DNA of 64,000 bases from Actinoplanes sandaracinus (GTDB taxonomy: Bacteria; Actinomycetota; Actinomycetes; Mycobacteriales; Micromonosporaceae). The notes beneath the pieces are model-generated. The model saw only the letters and a list, made by a program, of their open reading frames with translations, ran no database searches and was not told the origin of the DNA. Below are positions 8,901 to 18,428 of this stretch, in pieces; position 1 is the first letter of the stretch, and each line of letters opens with the position of its first letter. The position numbers and the translations under genes are program-made. The stretch is from assembly GCF_030009775.1 (NCBI RefSeq), contig NZ_JASCTH010000003.1, positions 124,001 to 188,000 on the forward strand, read 5' to 3'.

Positions 8901-8958
8901 CCCGCGATCTTGTGGAGTTCGACGAACACGGCGCGGCCTAACTCCGCAAGATCGCGGG
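8901..8958. repeat. Palindromic GATCTTG-core element (copy 1), probable bidirectional terminator
   Basis: Arms 8901-8919 (CCCGCGATCTTGTGGAGTT) and 8940-8958 are complementary over 19 bases with one mismatch, enclosing a 20-base loop. It sits between the convergent cobS and gcvT genes. The core GCGATCTTG/CAAGATCGC recurs in a second palindrome at 46176-46223, which suggests a dispersed REP-like family that also serves as a terminator here. Confidence 0.6.
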
Positions 8959-8964
8959 CGATCG

Positions 8965-10056
8965 TCAGCGGACGGACGGGGTGACGAAAGGGGGTTTCAC
9001 CAGGCGGGCCTCGGTGCGGCGGCCGCGGATGTCGATGTCGACCAGGTCGCCGTCGGCCACCTCGGCGGCGCTGTCGATGAGGGCCAGCGCGATGCCGACC
9101 TTCTTGGTCGGCGAGAAGGTGCCGCTGGTGGTCTCGCCGATGAGCGCGTCACCCGCGTACACCCGCATGTGACCGCGGGGGATGCCGCGCCCGGTGAGTT
9201 CCAGCCCGCGGAGCTGGCGGCGGGGCCCGGCGGCCTTCTCCGCCAGCAGCGCGTCACGGCCCCAGAAGGCCGGCTTGCTCCAGCCGACCGCCCAGCCGGA
9301 GCGGGCCTGCACCGGGCTGATGTCGAGGGTGAGCTCCTGACCGTGCAGCGGGTAGCCCATCTCGGTGCGCAGGGTGTCACGGGCGCCCAGCCCGCACGGC
9401 CGCACCCCGGCGGCGATCAGCGCGTCCCAGACCGCGGGCGCGTCGTCCCAGCCGACGACCAGCTCGTAGCCGTGCTCGCCGGTGTAGCCGGTGCGGCAGA
9501 CGACGAGGGACACGCCGCCCAGGACGGCGGAGTCGAACGACATGTAGTCGTGTGCGGTGGGCAGCCCCAGCTTGCCGAGGATCTCCGCGGACCGCGGGCC
9601 CTGGACGGCCAGGACCGCGTGCTCGCGGTGCTCGCCGGTGACGGTCACACCGGGCGGAGCGGCGGCGGCGAGGCGGCGCACCACCTCGGCGGTGTTCGCG
9701 GCGTTCGGGATCAGGAAGACGTGGTCGTCGCCGTACAGATAAGCGATCAGGTCGTCGACCACACCGCCGTTCTCGTCGCAGCACAGCGTGTACTGAGCCT
9801 GGCCGGGGGTGATGCGGCCCAGGTCGTTGGTGAGGCAGGAGTTCACGAAGGCGGCCGCTCCGGCACCGCGCACCCGCGCCTTGCCGAGGTGCGACACGTC
9901 GAAGACGCCGGCCGCCTCGCGGACCGCCGCGTGTTCCTTGAGGACGCCACCGCCGGCGTACTCCAGCGGCATGTCCCATCCGCCGAAGGCGGCGAACTTC
10001 GCGCCCAGCGCAACGTGGCGATCGTGCAACGGCGACTGAAGAAGCTCGGCAGACAT
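8965..10056 (-). CDS. gcvT: Glycine cleavage system T protein (aminomethyltransferase)
   Basis: 363 aa, the usual GcvT size. It transfers the methylene group from aminomethyl-lipoyl H protein to tetrahydrofolate, releasing ammonia. Visible features are the N-terminal [23 protein letters not shown] block, [13 protein letters not shown], the tetrahydrofolate-binding region around [10 protein letters not shown], and the C-terminal barrel ([17 protein letters not shown]). ATG 10056 (MSAELLQSP) is chosen because the frame upstream lacks family sequence. No glycine riboswitch (GCGGAGAG-type) is seen upstream. The other gcv genes are not in the window. It diverges from pepA. Confidence 0.93.
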   Translation of the reverse strand: MSAELLQSPLHDRHVALGAKFAAFGGWDMPLEYAGGGVLKEHAAVREAAGVFDVSHLGKARVRGAGAAAFVNSCLTNDLGRITPGQAQYTLCCDENGGVVDDLIAYLYGDDHVFLIPNAANTAEVVRRLAAAAPPGVTVTGEHREHAVLAVQGPRSAEILGKLGLPTAHDYMSFDSAVLGGVSLVVCRTGYTGEHGYELVVGWDDAPAVWDALIAAGVRPCGLGARDTLRTEMGYPLHGQELTLDISPVQARSGWAVGWSKPAFWGRDALLAEKAAGPRRQLRGLELTGRGIPRGHMRVYAGDALIGETTSGTFSPTKKVGIALALIDSAAEVADGDLVDIDIRGRRTEARLVKPPFVTPSVR

Positions 10057-10073
10057 GACACTCAACTTACCGG

Positions 10074-10085
10074 TGACCTTGGTCA
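10074..10085. promoter_or_regulatory. Perfect 12-bp palindrome in the gcvT-pepA divergent region
   Basis: TGACCTTGGTCA lies 17 bases upstream of the gcvT start and about 94 bases upstream of the pepA start. Its position in a short divergent spacer suits a regulator binding site, but the binding protein is unknown. Confidence 0.3.
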
Positions 10086-10178
10086 GGTTTAGAGTCGCGG
10101 GGACAACACCGATTTCCCGATAGCCACCGGACGCGTCCACAGACGCCCTCGGTGGCCCTGAAGTCCCGGAGAGTCCGA

Positions 10179-11717
10179 GTGACCCAGCCCAGCCTCAGCC
10201 TGGTCGACACCGACCCGGCCGAATCGGCGGTCGATGCGATCGTCATCGGCCTCCACAGCCAGCCCGACGAGGACGGCACCCTGCTGCCGGCCGCCGGCGC
10301 CGAGAGCATCGCCGCGGCTTTCGACGGCAAGCTGATCTCGACGCTGGCGCTGCTCGGTGCGACCGGAGCTGCCGGAGAGGTGACCAAGCTGGCGACCCTC
10401 GGCACGATCTCCGCGCCGCTGCTGGTCGCGGTGGGCCTCGGCGCCGAGCCGAGCGGTCCCGCTCCCGAGTTGGAGACGCTGCGCCGGGGCGCCGGCGCCG
10501 CGGTCCGGGCGCTCGCCGGCAGCGACACCGTGGTGCTGGCGCTGCCGGTGCCGGACGACACGGACGCCGGGCCGGTGCTGCGAGCCACGCTGGAGGGCGC
10601 CCTGCTCGGCGGCTACCGGTTCGCCGGTTACAAGACGAAACCGCAGAAGGGCCGCCGGGACCCGGTCGCCGAGCTGCGGCTGCACGTCCCGGACGCGGCC
10701 GACGAGACGGCCGCCGCCGAGCTGCGCCGCGCCGCGATCGTGGCCCGCTCGGTGCGCCTGACCCGCGACTGGGTCAACACCCCGCCGAACGCGCTGCGCC
10801 CGGCCGACCTGGCCGACCAGGTGGCGGCCGCCGCGACCGAGGCGGGCCTCGGGGTCGAGGTGCTCGACTTCGAGCAGCTCAAGGCCGGTGGGTACGGCGG
10901 CATCGTGGCGGTCGGCCAGGGTTCCGACGCCCCTCCGCGGCTGGTGAAGCTGACCTACACGCCGGACGGGGTCACCGACCCGAAGCGGGTGGCGCTGGTC
11001 GGCAAGGGCATCACCTTCGACACCGGTGGCGTCAGCATCAAGCCGGCCGCGGGCATGTGGGAGATGAAGTCCGACATGGCGGGCGCGGCCGCGGTGGCCG
11101 CCACGCTGCTCGCGGTGGCCGCGCTGAAGCCGGGTGTGGCGGTCTCCGGTTACCTGGCGATCGCCGAGAACATGCCGTCCGGGTCGGCGTACCGGCCGGG
11201 CGATGTGATCACCCTGTTCAACGGCAAGCGGGTGGAGATCTTCAACACCGACGCCGAGGGCCGGCTGGTGCTGGGCGACGCGATGGCACGGGCCTGCGCG
11301 GACGGCACCGACTATCTGTTCGAGACGTCGACGCTGACCGGCGGGCAGGTGATCGCGCTGGGCAAGCGGATCTCCGGCCTGATGGGCTCGGACGAGGCGA
11401 CCGCGCTGGTCGAGGCGGCCGGCGCCGCGGTCGGCGAGCCGTCCTGGCGGATGCCGCTGCCGGACGACGTGCGCAAGGGCATGGAGTCGGAGATCGCCGA
11501 CATCTGCCAGACCAACGCCAATCTGGACCGGGCCGGGCACATGCTCCAGGGTGGCGTCTTCCTGCGGGAGTTCGTCACCGAGGGCGTGGAGTGGGCCCAC
11601 ATCGACATCGCGGGCCCCAGTTACCACACCGGCGAGCCGAACGGGTACTGGACCAAGGGCGGCACTGGCGTGCCGGTCCGCACGCTCCTCAAGGTGCTCG
11701 ACGACCTGGCGGCCTGA
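10179..11717 (+). CDS. pepA: Leucyl aminopeptidase (M17 family)
   Basis: 512 aa cytosolic metallo-exopeptidase releasing N-terminal residues, with two metal ions per subunit. The M17 catalytic part is clear: [16 protein letters not shown] (Lys and Asp ligands), [14 protein letters not shown], and the signature [14 protein letters not shown]. The N-terminal regulatory macro-like domain covers about residues 1-170. The start is GTG 10179 because a GGAGAG ribosome site lies 5 bases upstream and the product then begins [13 protein letters not shown], typical for actinobacteria; GTG 10152 is possible but has no such site. It converges with the 106-aa gene. Confidence 0.94.
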   Translation: MTQPSLSLVDTDPAESAVDAIVIGLHSQPDEDGTLLPAAGAESIAAAFDGKLISTLALLGATGAAGEVTKLATLGTISAPLLVAVGLGAEPSGPAPELETLRRGAGAAVRALAGSDTVVLALPVPDDTDAGPVLRATLEGALLGGYRFAGYKTKPQKGRRDPVAELRLHVPDAADETAAAELRRAAIVARSVRLTRDWVNTPPNALRPADLADQVAAAATEAGLGVEVLDFEQLKAGGYGGIVAVGQGSDAPPRLVKLTYTPDGVTDPKRVALVGKGITFDTGGVSIKPAAGMWEMKSDMAGAAAVAATLLAVAALKPGVAVSGYLAIAENMPSGSAYRPGDVITLFNGKRVEIFNTDAEGRLVLGDAMARACADGTDYLFETSTLTGGQVIALGKRISGLMGSDEATALVEAAGAAVGEPSWRMPLPDDVRKGMESEIADICQTNANLDRAGHMLQGGVFLREFVTEGVEWAHIDIAGPSYHTGEPNGYWTKGGTGVPVRTLLKVLDDLAA

Positions 11718-11724
11718 CGCGGAC

Positions 11725-11752
11725 GGCGCCGTCTCTCACTGAGGGCGGCGCC
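11725..11752. terminator. Hairpin at the pepA 3' end
   Basis: GGCGCCG (11725-11731) pairs with CGGCGCC (11746-11752) around a 14-base loop, starting 7 bases after the pepA stop. It overlaps the last codons of the convergent small gene. There is no T-tract. Confidence 0.4.
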
Positions 11753-12056
11753 TCTGCCGTTCGTTGTAGTCACGCATCCGCTGTGGATAGCCGAGCAGGC
11801 TGATGTCGTAGACCGGCATCGACATCTTGTGGGCGAAACGGCGCGCGACCTCGGGCGACTCGATGCGCCGCCGGGTCCACTCGCCGTCGTGTGCGACAAG
11901 CAACAACGTGGTCTCGGTCACTGTCGTCTGTGGCTCGATGAATCCCTCGACTCCCCTCCGGGAGCTGACGAATTGCGTAAGATGCTCGAGATCGGCCTGG
12001 TTGACCGGCCGGCCGCCGGGCGCGCCCGATCGAGGACGCCGCCGAAACCAAGCCAC
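11736..12056 (-). CDS. Conserved actinobacterial hypothetical protein (106 aa)
   Basis: 106 aa, basic, soluble. It starts with a basic stretch (MAWFRRRPRSGAPG), then a helix (NQADLEHLTQFVSSRRGVEGF), a beta-rich part (ETTLLLVAHDGEWTRRRI) and a tail resembling MSMPVYDISLLGYPQRMRDYNER. It looks like a small conserved family that I cannot name with certainty. The start is GTG 12056 because a perfect GAGGAGG site (12061-12067) lies just upstream; an upstream ATG at 12146 would add 30 residues with no family look. It converges with pepA and diverges from lpd. Confidence 0.75.
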   Translation of the reverse strand: MAWFRRRPRSGAPGGRPVNQADLEHLTQFVSSRRGVEGFIEPQTTVTETTLLLVAHDGEWTRRRIESPEVARRFAHKMSMPVYDISLLGYPQRMRDYNERQRRRPQ

Positions 12057-12220
12057 CGTTCCTCCTCGCGTTCGATCCCGCAAGGGTACGTCGGGCCGAC
12101 GTGTCGTGGGGCACCTGACTGCATTGACCGGGTCGAGAAGTGACAAGATGTCGGTGACGGGACTGTGACCGTTTCCATTGTGTGACCCACACCGGAGACG
12201 ATGCGACCACTGGAGTCAAC

Positions 12221-13612
12221 GTGAGCCAGCCCAACGGCGGAACCTTCGACATCGTCATTCTCGGCGCCGGCAGTGGTGGCTATGCGGCCGCCCTGCGTGC
12301 CGCTCAGTTCGACCTCAAGGTCGCGCTGATCGACAAGGCCGAGCTCGGCGGCACCTGCCTGCACCGCGGGTGCATCCCCACGAAGGCGCTGCTGCACGCG
12401 GCGGAGATCGCCGACCAGACGCGCGAGAGCGAGCAGTTCGGCGTCAAGGCCGACCTGGTCGGCATCGACATGGCCGGGGTGAACGCCTACAAGGACGGTG
12501 TCGTCGGCCGCCTCTTCAAGGGCCTGACCGGCCTGCTCGGCCACAACAAGAACATCACGATCGTCCAGGGCGAGGGCAAGCTCGTCAGCAAGGACACCGT
12601 CGAGGTGAACGGCCAGCGCTACACCGGCCGCAACGTCATCCTCGCCACCGGCTCCTACTCGCGTTCGCTGCCGGGCCTGGAGGTCGACGGCGAGCGGGTG
12701 CTGACCAGTGAGCACGCCCTGAAGCTCGACCGGGTGCCGCAGTCGGCGATCGTCCTGGGCGGCGGCGTGATCGGCGTCGAGTTCGCCAGCGTGTGGAAGT
12801 CGTTCGGCGCCGACGTGACGATCATCGAGGCTCTGCCCCGCCTGGTCGCCGCGGAGGACGAGGAGATCTCGAAGCAGGTCGAGCGCGCCTTCCGCAAGCG
12901 GAAGATCAACTTCAAGGTCGGCAAGCCGTTCGAGAAGGTCGAGAAGACCGAGAACGGCGTCAAGGTCACCATCGCCGGCGGCGAGACCCTCGAGGCCGAG
13001 GTGCTGCTGGTCGCGGTCGGCCGCGGCCCGACGACCGCCAACCTGGGGTACGAGCAGCAGGGCATCACCCTGGACCGCGGTTTCGTGATCGTCGACGAGC
13101 GCCTGCGCACCGGGGTCGGCAACATCTACGCCGTCGGCGACATCGTGCCCGGCCTGCAGCTCGCGCACCGCGGCTTCCAGCAGGGCATCTTCGTCGCCGA
13201 GGAGATCGCGGGCAAGAACCCGGCGGTCATCGACGAGGCCGGCATCCCGCGGGTCACCTACTCCGACCCCGAGGTCGCGTCGGTCGGCATCACCGAGGCC
13301 AAGGCCAAGGAGCAGTACGGCGACGACAAGGTCTCGACGTACAACTACAACCTCGGCGGCAACGGCAAGAGCCAGATCCTCAAGACGGCGGGCTTCATCA
13401 AGCTGGTCCGGGTCAACGACGGCCCGGTCGTCGGCGTCCACATGGTCGGCGCGCGGGTCGGCGAACTCGTCGGCGAAGCGCAGCTGATCACCAACTGGGA
13501 GGCCTTCCCCGAGGAGGTCGCCCAGCTCGTACACGCCCACCCGACGCAGAACGAGGCGCTGGGCGAGGCCTTCCTCGCGCTCGCGGGCAAGCCCCTGCAC
13601 GCGCACAGCTGA
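12221..13612 (+). CDS. lpdA: Dihydrolipoyl dehydrogenase (E3)
   Basis: 463 aa flavoprotein reoxidising dihydrolipoyl groups of 2-oxoacid dehydrogenases with NAD+. It has the N-terminal FAD dinucleotide fold ([16 protein letters not shown]), the redox disulfide in [13 protein letters not shown] (Cys46 and Cys51), the NAD fold [15 protein letters not shown], the second FAD motif [16 protein letters not shown], and the C-terminal dimer-interface catalytic pair in [11 protein letters not shown]. The start is GTG 12221, five bases after CTGGAG and directly before [10 protein letters not shown]; an upstream ATG-like start at 12182 lacks a ribosome site. sucB follows 41 bases later, so they are probably cotranscribed. 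Confidence 0.95.
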   Translation: MSQPNGGTFDIVILGAGSGGYAAALRAAQFDLKVALIDKAELGGTCLHRGCIPTKALLHAAEIADQTRESEQFGVKADLVGIDMAGVNAYKDGVVGRLFKGLTGLLGHNKNITIVQGEGKLVSKDTVEVNGQRYTGRNVILATGSYSRSLPGLEVDGERVLTSEHALKLDRVPQSAIVLGGGVIGVEFASVWKSFGADVTIIEALPRLVAAEDEEISKQVERAFRKRKINFKVGKPFEKVEKTENGVKVTIAGGETLEAEVLLVAVGRGPTTANLGYEQQGITLDRGFVIVDERLRTGVGNIYAVGDIVPGLQLAHRGFQQGIFVAEEIAGKNPAVIDEAGIPRVTYSDPEVASVGITEAKAKEQYGDDKVSTYNYNLGGNGKSQILKTAGFIKLVRVNDGPVVGVHMVGARVGELVGEAQLITNWEAFPEEVAQLVHAHPTQNEALGEAFLALAGKPLHAHS

Positions 13613-13653
13613 AGCTGATTCGATCGTTCATCGCGTTAAGGAGTTTGGGAAGA

Positions 13654-15492
13654 ATGCCGGTATCGGTAACCATGCCGCGGCTTGGGGAGAGCGTCACCGA
13701 AGGCACCGTGACGCGCTGGCTCAAGCAGGAGGGCGAGCGCGTCGAGGCCGACGAGCCGCTGCTCGAAGTCTCCACCGACAAGGTCGACACGGAGATTCCG
13801 TCGCCGGCCGCGGGTGTGCTCAGCCGCATCGTCGTCGGTGAGGACGAGACGGCGGAGGTCGGCAGCGAGCTCGCCGTCATCGCCGGGGACGGTGAGGACG
13901 CCGGCTCGGCCGCGCCCGCGCCGGCCCAGCAGCAGGCGGCGGAGCCCGAGCCGGAGCCCGCCGCCCCGACCGCCCCGTCGACCGAGAAGCCGGTCGAGGA
14001 GGAGGCCCCGGCGCCGCAGACCGCGGCTCCGTCGGCCGGTCCGGCCGAGGGGACCGAGGTGAAGCTGCCGGCACTCGGCGAGAGCGTCACCGAGGGCACC
14101 GTCACCCGGTGGCTCAAGCAGGTCGGCGAGACCGTCGAGGCGGACGAGCCGCTGCTCGAGGTCTCCACCGACAAGGTCGACACCGAGATCCCGGCCCCGG
14201 TGGCCGGCACCCTGCTGGAGATCAAGGTCGGCGAGGACGAGACGGCCGACGTCGGCGCCGTGCTCGCGATCATCGGCACTCCGGGCAGCGCGCCCGCCGC
14301 CGAGGCTCCGGCCCAGCCGGCGCCGCAGGAGGCTCCGAAGCAGGAGGCTCCGAAGCAGGAGGCCCCGGCCCAGCCCGCTCCGCAGCAGCGGATCGAGTCG
14401 GCGCCGGCGCCGAACCTGTCCGGCGAGTCCTACGCGACCCCCGCGCCCGCCGCGGAGACCGCGCAGCCCGCCGCTCAGCCGGCCGCGGCACAGCCCGCTC
14501 CGGCCGCTCCGGCCGCCGAGGCGGTCCAGTCGAACGGGGCCGGCGACGCCGGTTACGTCACCCCGCTGGTGCGCAAGCTGGCCGCCGAGAAGGGCGTGGA
14601 CCTGTCCACCCTGACCGGCACCGGCGTCGGCGGCCGCATCCGCAAGCAGGACGTCATCGACGCCGCTGACAAGGCCGCCGCCGCCAAGGCACAGGCCTCC
14701 ACCCCGGCAGCCTCGGCCGAGAAGGCTGCCCCGGTGGAGAAGGCCGCCGCCAAGCCGGCGCCGAGCCCGCTGCGCGGCCGCACCGAGAAGCTGACCCGGA
14801 TCCGCGCCACCATCGCCCGTCGGATGGTGGAGTCGCTGCAGGTCTCAGCTCAGCTGACCACGGTCGTCGAGGTCGACGTCACCAAGGTCGCCCAGCTGCG
14901 CCTCAAGGCCAAGGACGCGTTCCAGGCCAAGCACGGCGTGAAGCTGACCTTCCTGCCGTTCTTCGCCCTGGCCACGGTCGAGGCGCTGCAGCAGCACCCG
15001 GTGGTCAACTCCTCGATCGACGTCGAGGCCGGCACGGTCACCTACCACGGTTCCGAGCACCTCGGCGTCGCGGTGGACGCGCCGAAGGGCCTGGTCGTCC
15101 CGGTGATCAAGGACGCCGGTGACCTCAACCTGGCCGGCCTGTCCAAGCGGATCGCGGACCTCGCGGACCGCACCCGCAACAACAAGATCGGTCCGGACGA
15201 GATCGGCGGCGGCACGTTCACGCTGACCAACACCGGCAGCCGGGGCGCTCTCTTCGACACGCCGATCATCAACCAGCCACAGGTCGGCATCCTCGGCCTC
15301 GGCGCGGTGGTCAAGCGCCCCGTGATCGTGAACGACCCGAACCTGGGCGAGATCATCGCACCGCGGTCGATGGTCTACCTGGCGCTCAGCTACGACCACC
15401 GAATCGTGGACGGCGCTGACGCGGCTCGCTTCCTGGGCACGATCAAGGAGCGTCTGGAGGGCGGCCACTTCGAGGCCGACCTCGGCCTCTAA
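13654..15492 (+). CDS. sucB: 2-oxoglutarate dehydrogenase E2 (dihydrolipoamide succinyltransferase)
   Basis: 612 aa. Two lipoyl domains (about residues 1-76 and 135-210), each with the lipoylation motif [12 protein letters not shown], are joined by Ala/Pro-rich linkers. A peripheral-subunit-binding domain follows (about 305-345; [24 protein letters not shown]), then the CoA-dependent acyltransferase core (about 375-610) with the catalytic [13 protein letters not shown]. Two lipoyl domains and this order are typical of actinobacterial SucB. ATG 13654 begins [14 protein letters not shown], with a TAAGGAG stretch about 11 bases upstream. LipB and LipA, which lipoylate it, are encoded in the same window. 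A strong terminator follows. Confidence 0.95.
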   Translation: MPVSVTMPRLGESVTEGTVTRWLKQEGERVEADEPLLEVSTDKVDTEIPSPAAGVLSRIVVGEDETAEVGSELAVIAGDGEDAGSAAPAPAQQQAAEPEPEPAAPTAPSTEKPVEEEAPAPQTAAPSAGPAEGTEVKLPALGESVTEGTVTRWLKQVGETVEADEPLLEVSTDKVDTEIPAPVAGTLLEIKVGEDETADVGAVLAIIGTPGSAPAAEAPAQPAPQEAPKQEAPKQEAPAQPAPQQRIESAPAPNLSGESYATPAPAAETAQPAAQPAAAQPAPAAPAAEAVQSNGAGDAGYVTPLVRKLAAEKGVDLSTLTGTGVGGRIRKQDVIDAADKAAAAKAQASTPAASAEKAAPVEKAAAKPAPSPLRGRTEKLTRIRATIARRMVESLQVSAQLTTVVEVDVTKVAQLRLKAKDAFQAKHGVKLTFLPFFALATVEALQQHPVVNSSIDVEAGTVTYHGSEHLGVAVDAPKGLVVPVIKDAGDLNLAGLSKRIADLADRTRNNKIGPDEIGGGTFTLTNTGSRGALFDTPIINQPQVGILGLGAVVKRPVIVNDPNLGEIIAPRSMVYLALSYDHRIVDGADAARFLGTIKERLEGGHFEADLGL

Positions 15493-15506
15493 GGGCAGAT
15501 GACGAT

Positions 15507-15537
15507 CGGGGGGTGCGCCACTGCGGCGTACCCCCCG
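15507..15537 (+). terminator. Intrinsic terminator after sucB
   Basis: A 13-bp stem (CGGGGGGTGCGCC / GGCGTACCCCCCG, one mismatch, 5-base loop) is followed by GTTTGTTT. It begins 14 bases after the sucB stop. This is the clearest classical terminator in the window. Confidence 0.85.
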
Positions 15538-15578
15538 GTTTGTTTGGGAACGTGCGATCTTCGGGAAAGAATCAGACC

Positions 15579-16496
15579 ATGCGCATCGTCATGGCCGGAG
15601 CGTCCGGATTCCTCGGCACCCGGCTCGCCGAGCGGCTGCGAGCCAGCGGCCACGACATCGTCCGGCTCGTCCGGCGTCCCTCCGAGCGTCCCGACGAGGC
15701 CTCCTGGGACCCGGCGCAGGGGCGGCTGGACGTGACGGCGCTGGCCGGCGCTGATGCTGTGATCAATCTGGCGGGGGCCAACGTCGGTGACCGCCGCTGG
15801 ACGGCGGCGTACAAGCGGGTGCTGCGGTCCAGCCGGATCGACACCACCGACACCCTGGCCCGGGCGATCAGCAAACTTCCGGCCGACGATCGGCCTCGCG
15901 CTCTGCTCCAGTCGTCCGGCGTCGGCTGGTACGGCGACACCGGCGATCAGCCCGTCACCGAGGAGGCCCCGGCCGGCAACACCTTCCTGGCCGACCTGTG
16001 CCGGGTCTGGGAAGCCGCCGCACGGCCCGCTGAGGACGCCGGCACCCGGGTCGTGCTGCTGCGGACGGCTCCGACGATCGACGCCGGTGGCGCGCTGCTC
16101 AAGCCGTTGTTGCTGCCGTTCAAGCTGGGCGCGGGCGCCCGGATCGGCGGAGGGCGGCAGTGGATGGCCTGGATCTCCCTGGCCGACTGGCTGGCCGCCG
16201 CCGAGTTCCTGGTGAATCGCGACGATCTGGCGGGTCCGGTCAACATGGTGTCGCCGCGCCCGGTGACGAATGCGGATTTCACCCGTGACCTGGCACGGGC
16301 GCTGCGGCGGCCGGCGTTGCTGACGGTGCCGGGTCCCGTGCTGGACGCGATCATCGGCGAGCTGGCCGGTGAGGCGCAGCGCAGTCAGCGAGTCCTGCCG
16401 GGGGTGCTGTCGAACGCCGGGTTCGTGTGGTCTTACCCCGGAATGGATGCCGCCCTGGCAGCGGCCCTGCGGCCGCAACCGGCGATGGCCCCCTAG
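15579..16496 (+). CDS. TIGR01777-type SDR epimerase-like protein (YfcH family)
   Basis: 305 aa, extended short-chain dehydrogenase fold. It has the N-terminal cofactor motif MAGASGFLGTRLAERL, the family blocks VINLAGANVGDRRWT and LLQSSGVGWYGDTGDQ, and a C-terminal DUF1731-like region (RRPALLTVPGPVLDAIIGE ... RVLPGVLSNAGF). These proteins are called epimerases or nucleotide-sugar enzymes by homology, but no reaction is firmly established. ATG 15579 is preceded by GGGAAAG. It comes right after the sucB terminator, so it is probably a separate unit. Confidence 0.88.
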   Translation: MRIVMAGASGFLGTRLAERLRASGHDIVRLVRRPSERPDEASWDPAQGRLDVTALAGADAVINLAGANVGDRRWTAAYKRVLRSSRIDTTDTLARAISKLPADDRPRALLQSSGVGWYGDTGDQPVTEEAPAGNTFLADLCRVWEAAARPAEDAGTRVVLLRTAPTIDAGGALLKPLLLPFKLGAGARIGGGRQWMAWISLADWLAAAEFLVNRDDLAGPVNMVSPRPVTNADFTRDLARALRRPALLTVPGPVLDAIIGELAGEAQRSQRVLPGVLSNAGFVWSYPGMDAALAAALRPQPAMAP

Positions 16497-16514
16497 GACA
16501 TCCGGCTTTCTTGC

Positions 16515-16520
16515 TAACCT
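16515..16520 (+). promoter_or_regulatory. -10 element for leaderless mRNA of membrane protein 1
   Basis: TAACCT lies 7 bases before ATG 16528. The paralogue downstream has TAATCT 7 bases before its own start, so both copies keep the same leaderless arrangement. Confidence 0.5.
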
Positions 16521-16527
16521 GCGCCTG

Positions 16528-18402
16528 ATGTCCGTCGCCGCCACCGCCCCAGCAGCCTCCGCCGATCCGCCTACCGAGCCCCCCGCGCCTGTGCGCTCCC
16601 GGCCGTGGCGGACTCATTTGACCGTTGCCATGATCGCTTTGAGCATGGCCGTCTACGTGACGAACGGTCTCTGGCGGGATCCCTATGACCACGTTCTCTC
16701 CGACAACGTCGGCGACCAGGCCTTCTTCGAATGGCTCCTGGGCTACGGCGTCTACACGCTGGGGCACGGTTCGGACCCGTTCTTCAGCGAGCTGCTGAAC
16801 GTCCCGTGGGGCGTGAACCTGGCGGCGAATACCTCCATTTCGGTCTACACGGTGGCATTCGCCCCGCTGACCTATCTGGCCGGGCCGCAATTCACCTATG
16901 TGACGATCCTCACACTGAACCTGGCCTGCTCCGCGTTCGCGTGGTACCTGTTCATGAGCCGCTGGCTGGTGCGCAGTCCGCTCGCCGCCGGGGTGGGCGG
17001 GATGTTCTGCGGGTTCGCGCCCGGGTTCATCTCGCACGCCAACGGCCACCTGAACTGGACGGCCGGCTGGGTGGCGCCGCTGGTGATGTGGCAGGTGCTG
17101 AAACTGCGTGAGCCGGGCCGCTGGCTGCGCAACGGCCTGATCCTCGGTGTGATGCTCGCCGCGTTCTTCACGATCGCTGCGGAGGGCCTGTTCTACGTCG
17201 CCCTGGCCAGCGGCATTTTCGTCATCACGTGGGCGTTCGGCCGCGAGGTGCGGGCCGAGGCCAAGGCCGCCTTCACCACCGTGCTGCGGGCCCTCGGAGT
17301 GACCGCGGTGGTCGCCGGCGCGCTGCTGGCCTATCCGCTGTACATGCACTTCGCCGGTCCGCAGACGTTCAACGGGACCGGGTTCAACCAGCGCTACTTC
17401 GTCGAGGACGCGGCTTCCTATCTGTCGTTCCCGAACCGTTCGCTGGCGGCCCTGGTCGGACTCGGCTCCACCCTGCCGCCCAACCGCACCGAGGAGACGA
17501 CGTACTTCGGCGTGCCCCTGGTGGTGCTGGCTCTGGTCGCCCTGGTGGTGGTGTGGCGGCGGTCGGCGCCCGGCCGCCGCGTCACTCTACGCGCGCTCAC
17601 GGTGGTCGGCGTCACCTTCCTGGTGCTGTCCTGGGGCCCCCGGCTCAACTGGATGCAGGCGGAGCTCCCCATCCCGCTGCCCTACGCGGTGCTCTCCCAC
17701 CTGCCGATCTTCAACGCGGCGCTGCCGCTGCGGCTCGGGCTGGTGGTGGCCATCGTCATCGGCATCGTCCTGGCGCTGGTCACCGAGGAACTGGTGACCC
17801 ACCGGATCAAGTCGCCGAACATGCACGCGGGCCTGACCGCGGCGACCGTGGCCGCGCTGATCCCGATCTTCCCGCTGCCGGTGCGGCACCAGGAGCGGGC
17901 GCCCGAACCCGACTTCATCTCCCAGGGCACCTGGCAGCGATACGTTTCGGACAACGGGGTGATCTCCACCCTGCCGTTCGCGCTCAACGTGACCGCTGAC
18001 GGGCAGCGCTGGCAGGCTTACACGATGGCTCGCGGCGGCCCGCAGTACCGTATTCCCGGCGGCTATTTCCTCGGCCCGATGATCAACGGCGACGCGGGCC
18101 GCGAGGGAATCGGCCGGATCGGCGCGCCCCCACTGGCGACCGACTGGCTCTTCACCCGTGCCGCCTTGTACGGCTATGTCACCGAACTCAGCGATGCCGA
18201 CCGCGACCAGGCCCGTGCCGACTTCGCGTACTGGAACGTCGAGGCGGTGTTCCTCCCGGAGCAGATCACCGGATCGGATCACATGACTCTCAACCGCAAT
18301 GCAGTGCTCGTGACGGCGACCGATCTCCTCGGTCCACCGGAGCAGGTCGACGACGTCCTGGTGTGGCGTATCCGTCCCGGCGTGGACCCGCTGGACCGAT
18401 GA
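16528..18402 (+). CDS. Polytopic membrane protein, glycosyltransferase-like (paralogue 1)
   Basis: 624 aa with about 11 hydrophobic segments. The N-terminus is a short polar Ala/Pro segment and a first helix (HLTVAMIALSMAVYV), followed by a large extracytoplasmic loop region (SDNVGDQAFFEWLLGYGVY, DPFFSELLNVPWGVN). The pattern of an acidic DQ motif after helix 1, a [10 protein letters not shown] motif and a C-terminal soluble domain resembles GT-C-type membrane glycosyltransferases or their hypothetical relatives, but I cannot assign a substrate. It is tandem with a close paralogue starting 26 bases after its stop. A role in cell-envelope sugar transfer is inference. Confidence 0.8.
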   Translation: MSVAATAPAASADPPTEPPAPVRSRPWRTHLTVAMIALSMAVYVTNGLWRDPYDHVLSDNVGDQAFFEWLLGYGVYTLGHGSDPFFSELLNVPWGVNLAANTSISVYTVAFAPLTYLAGPQFTYVTILTLNLACSAFAWYLFMSRWLVRSPLAAGVGGMFCGFAPGFISHANGHLNWTAGWVAPLVMWQVLKLREPGRWLRNGLILGVMLAAFFTIAAEGLFYVALASGIFVITWAFGREVRAEAKAAFTTVLRALGVTAVVAGALLAYPLYMHFAGPQTFNGTGFNQRYFVEDAASYLSFPNRSLAALVGLGSTLPPNRTEETTYFGVPLVVLALVALVVVWRRSAPGRRVTLRALTVVGVTFLVLSWGPRLNWMQAELPIPLPYAVLSHLPIFNAALPLRLGLVVAIVIGIVLALVTEELVTHRIKSPNMHAGLTAATVAALIPIFPLPVRHQERAPEPDFISQGTWQRYVSDNGVISTLPFALNVTADGQRWQAYTMARGGPQYRIPGGYFLGPMINGDAGREGIGRIGAPPLATDWLFTRAALYGYVTELSDADRDQARADFAYWNVEAVFLPEQITGSDHMTLNRNAVLVTATDLLGPPEQVDDVLVWRIRPGVDPLDR

Positions 18403-18415
18403 ATTCAGGGCTCGA

Positions 18416-18421
18416 TAATCT
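18416..18421 (+). promoter_or_regulatory. -10 element for leaderless mRNA of membrane protein 2
   Basis: GATAATCT gives a near-consensus TAATCT 7 bases before GTG 18429. It decides the start of the second paralogue over the upstream ATG 18399. Confidence 0.5.
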
Positions 18422-18428
18422 CCGCGAC

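Noticed and set aside
10057..10178. Glycine riboswitch before gcvT
   Set aside because: No GCGGAGAG-type core; only a 12-bp palindrome is seen.
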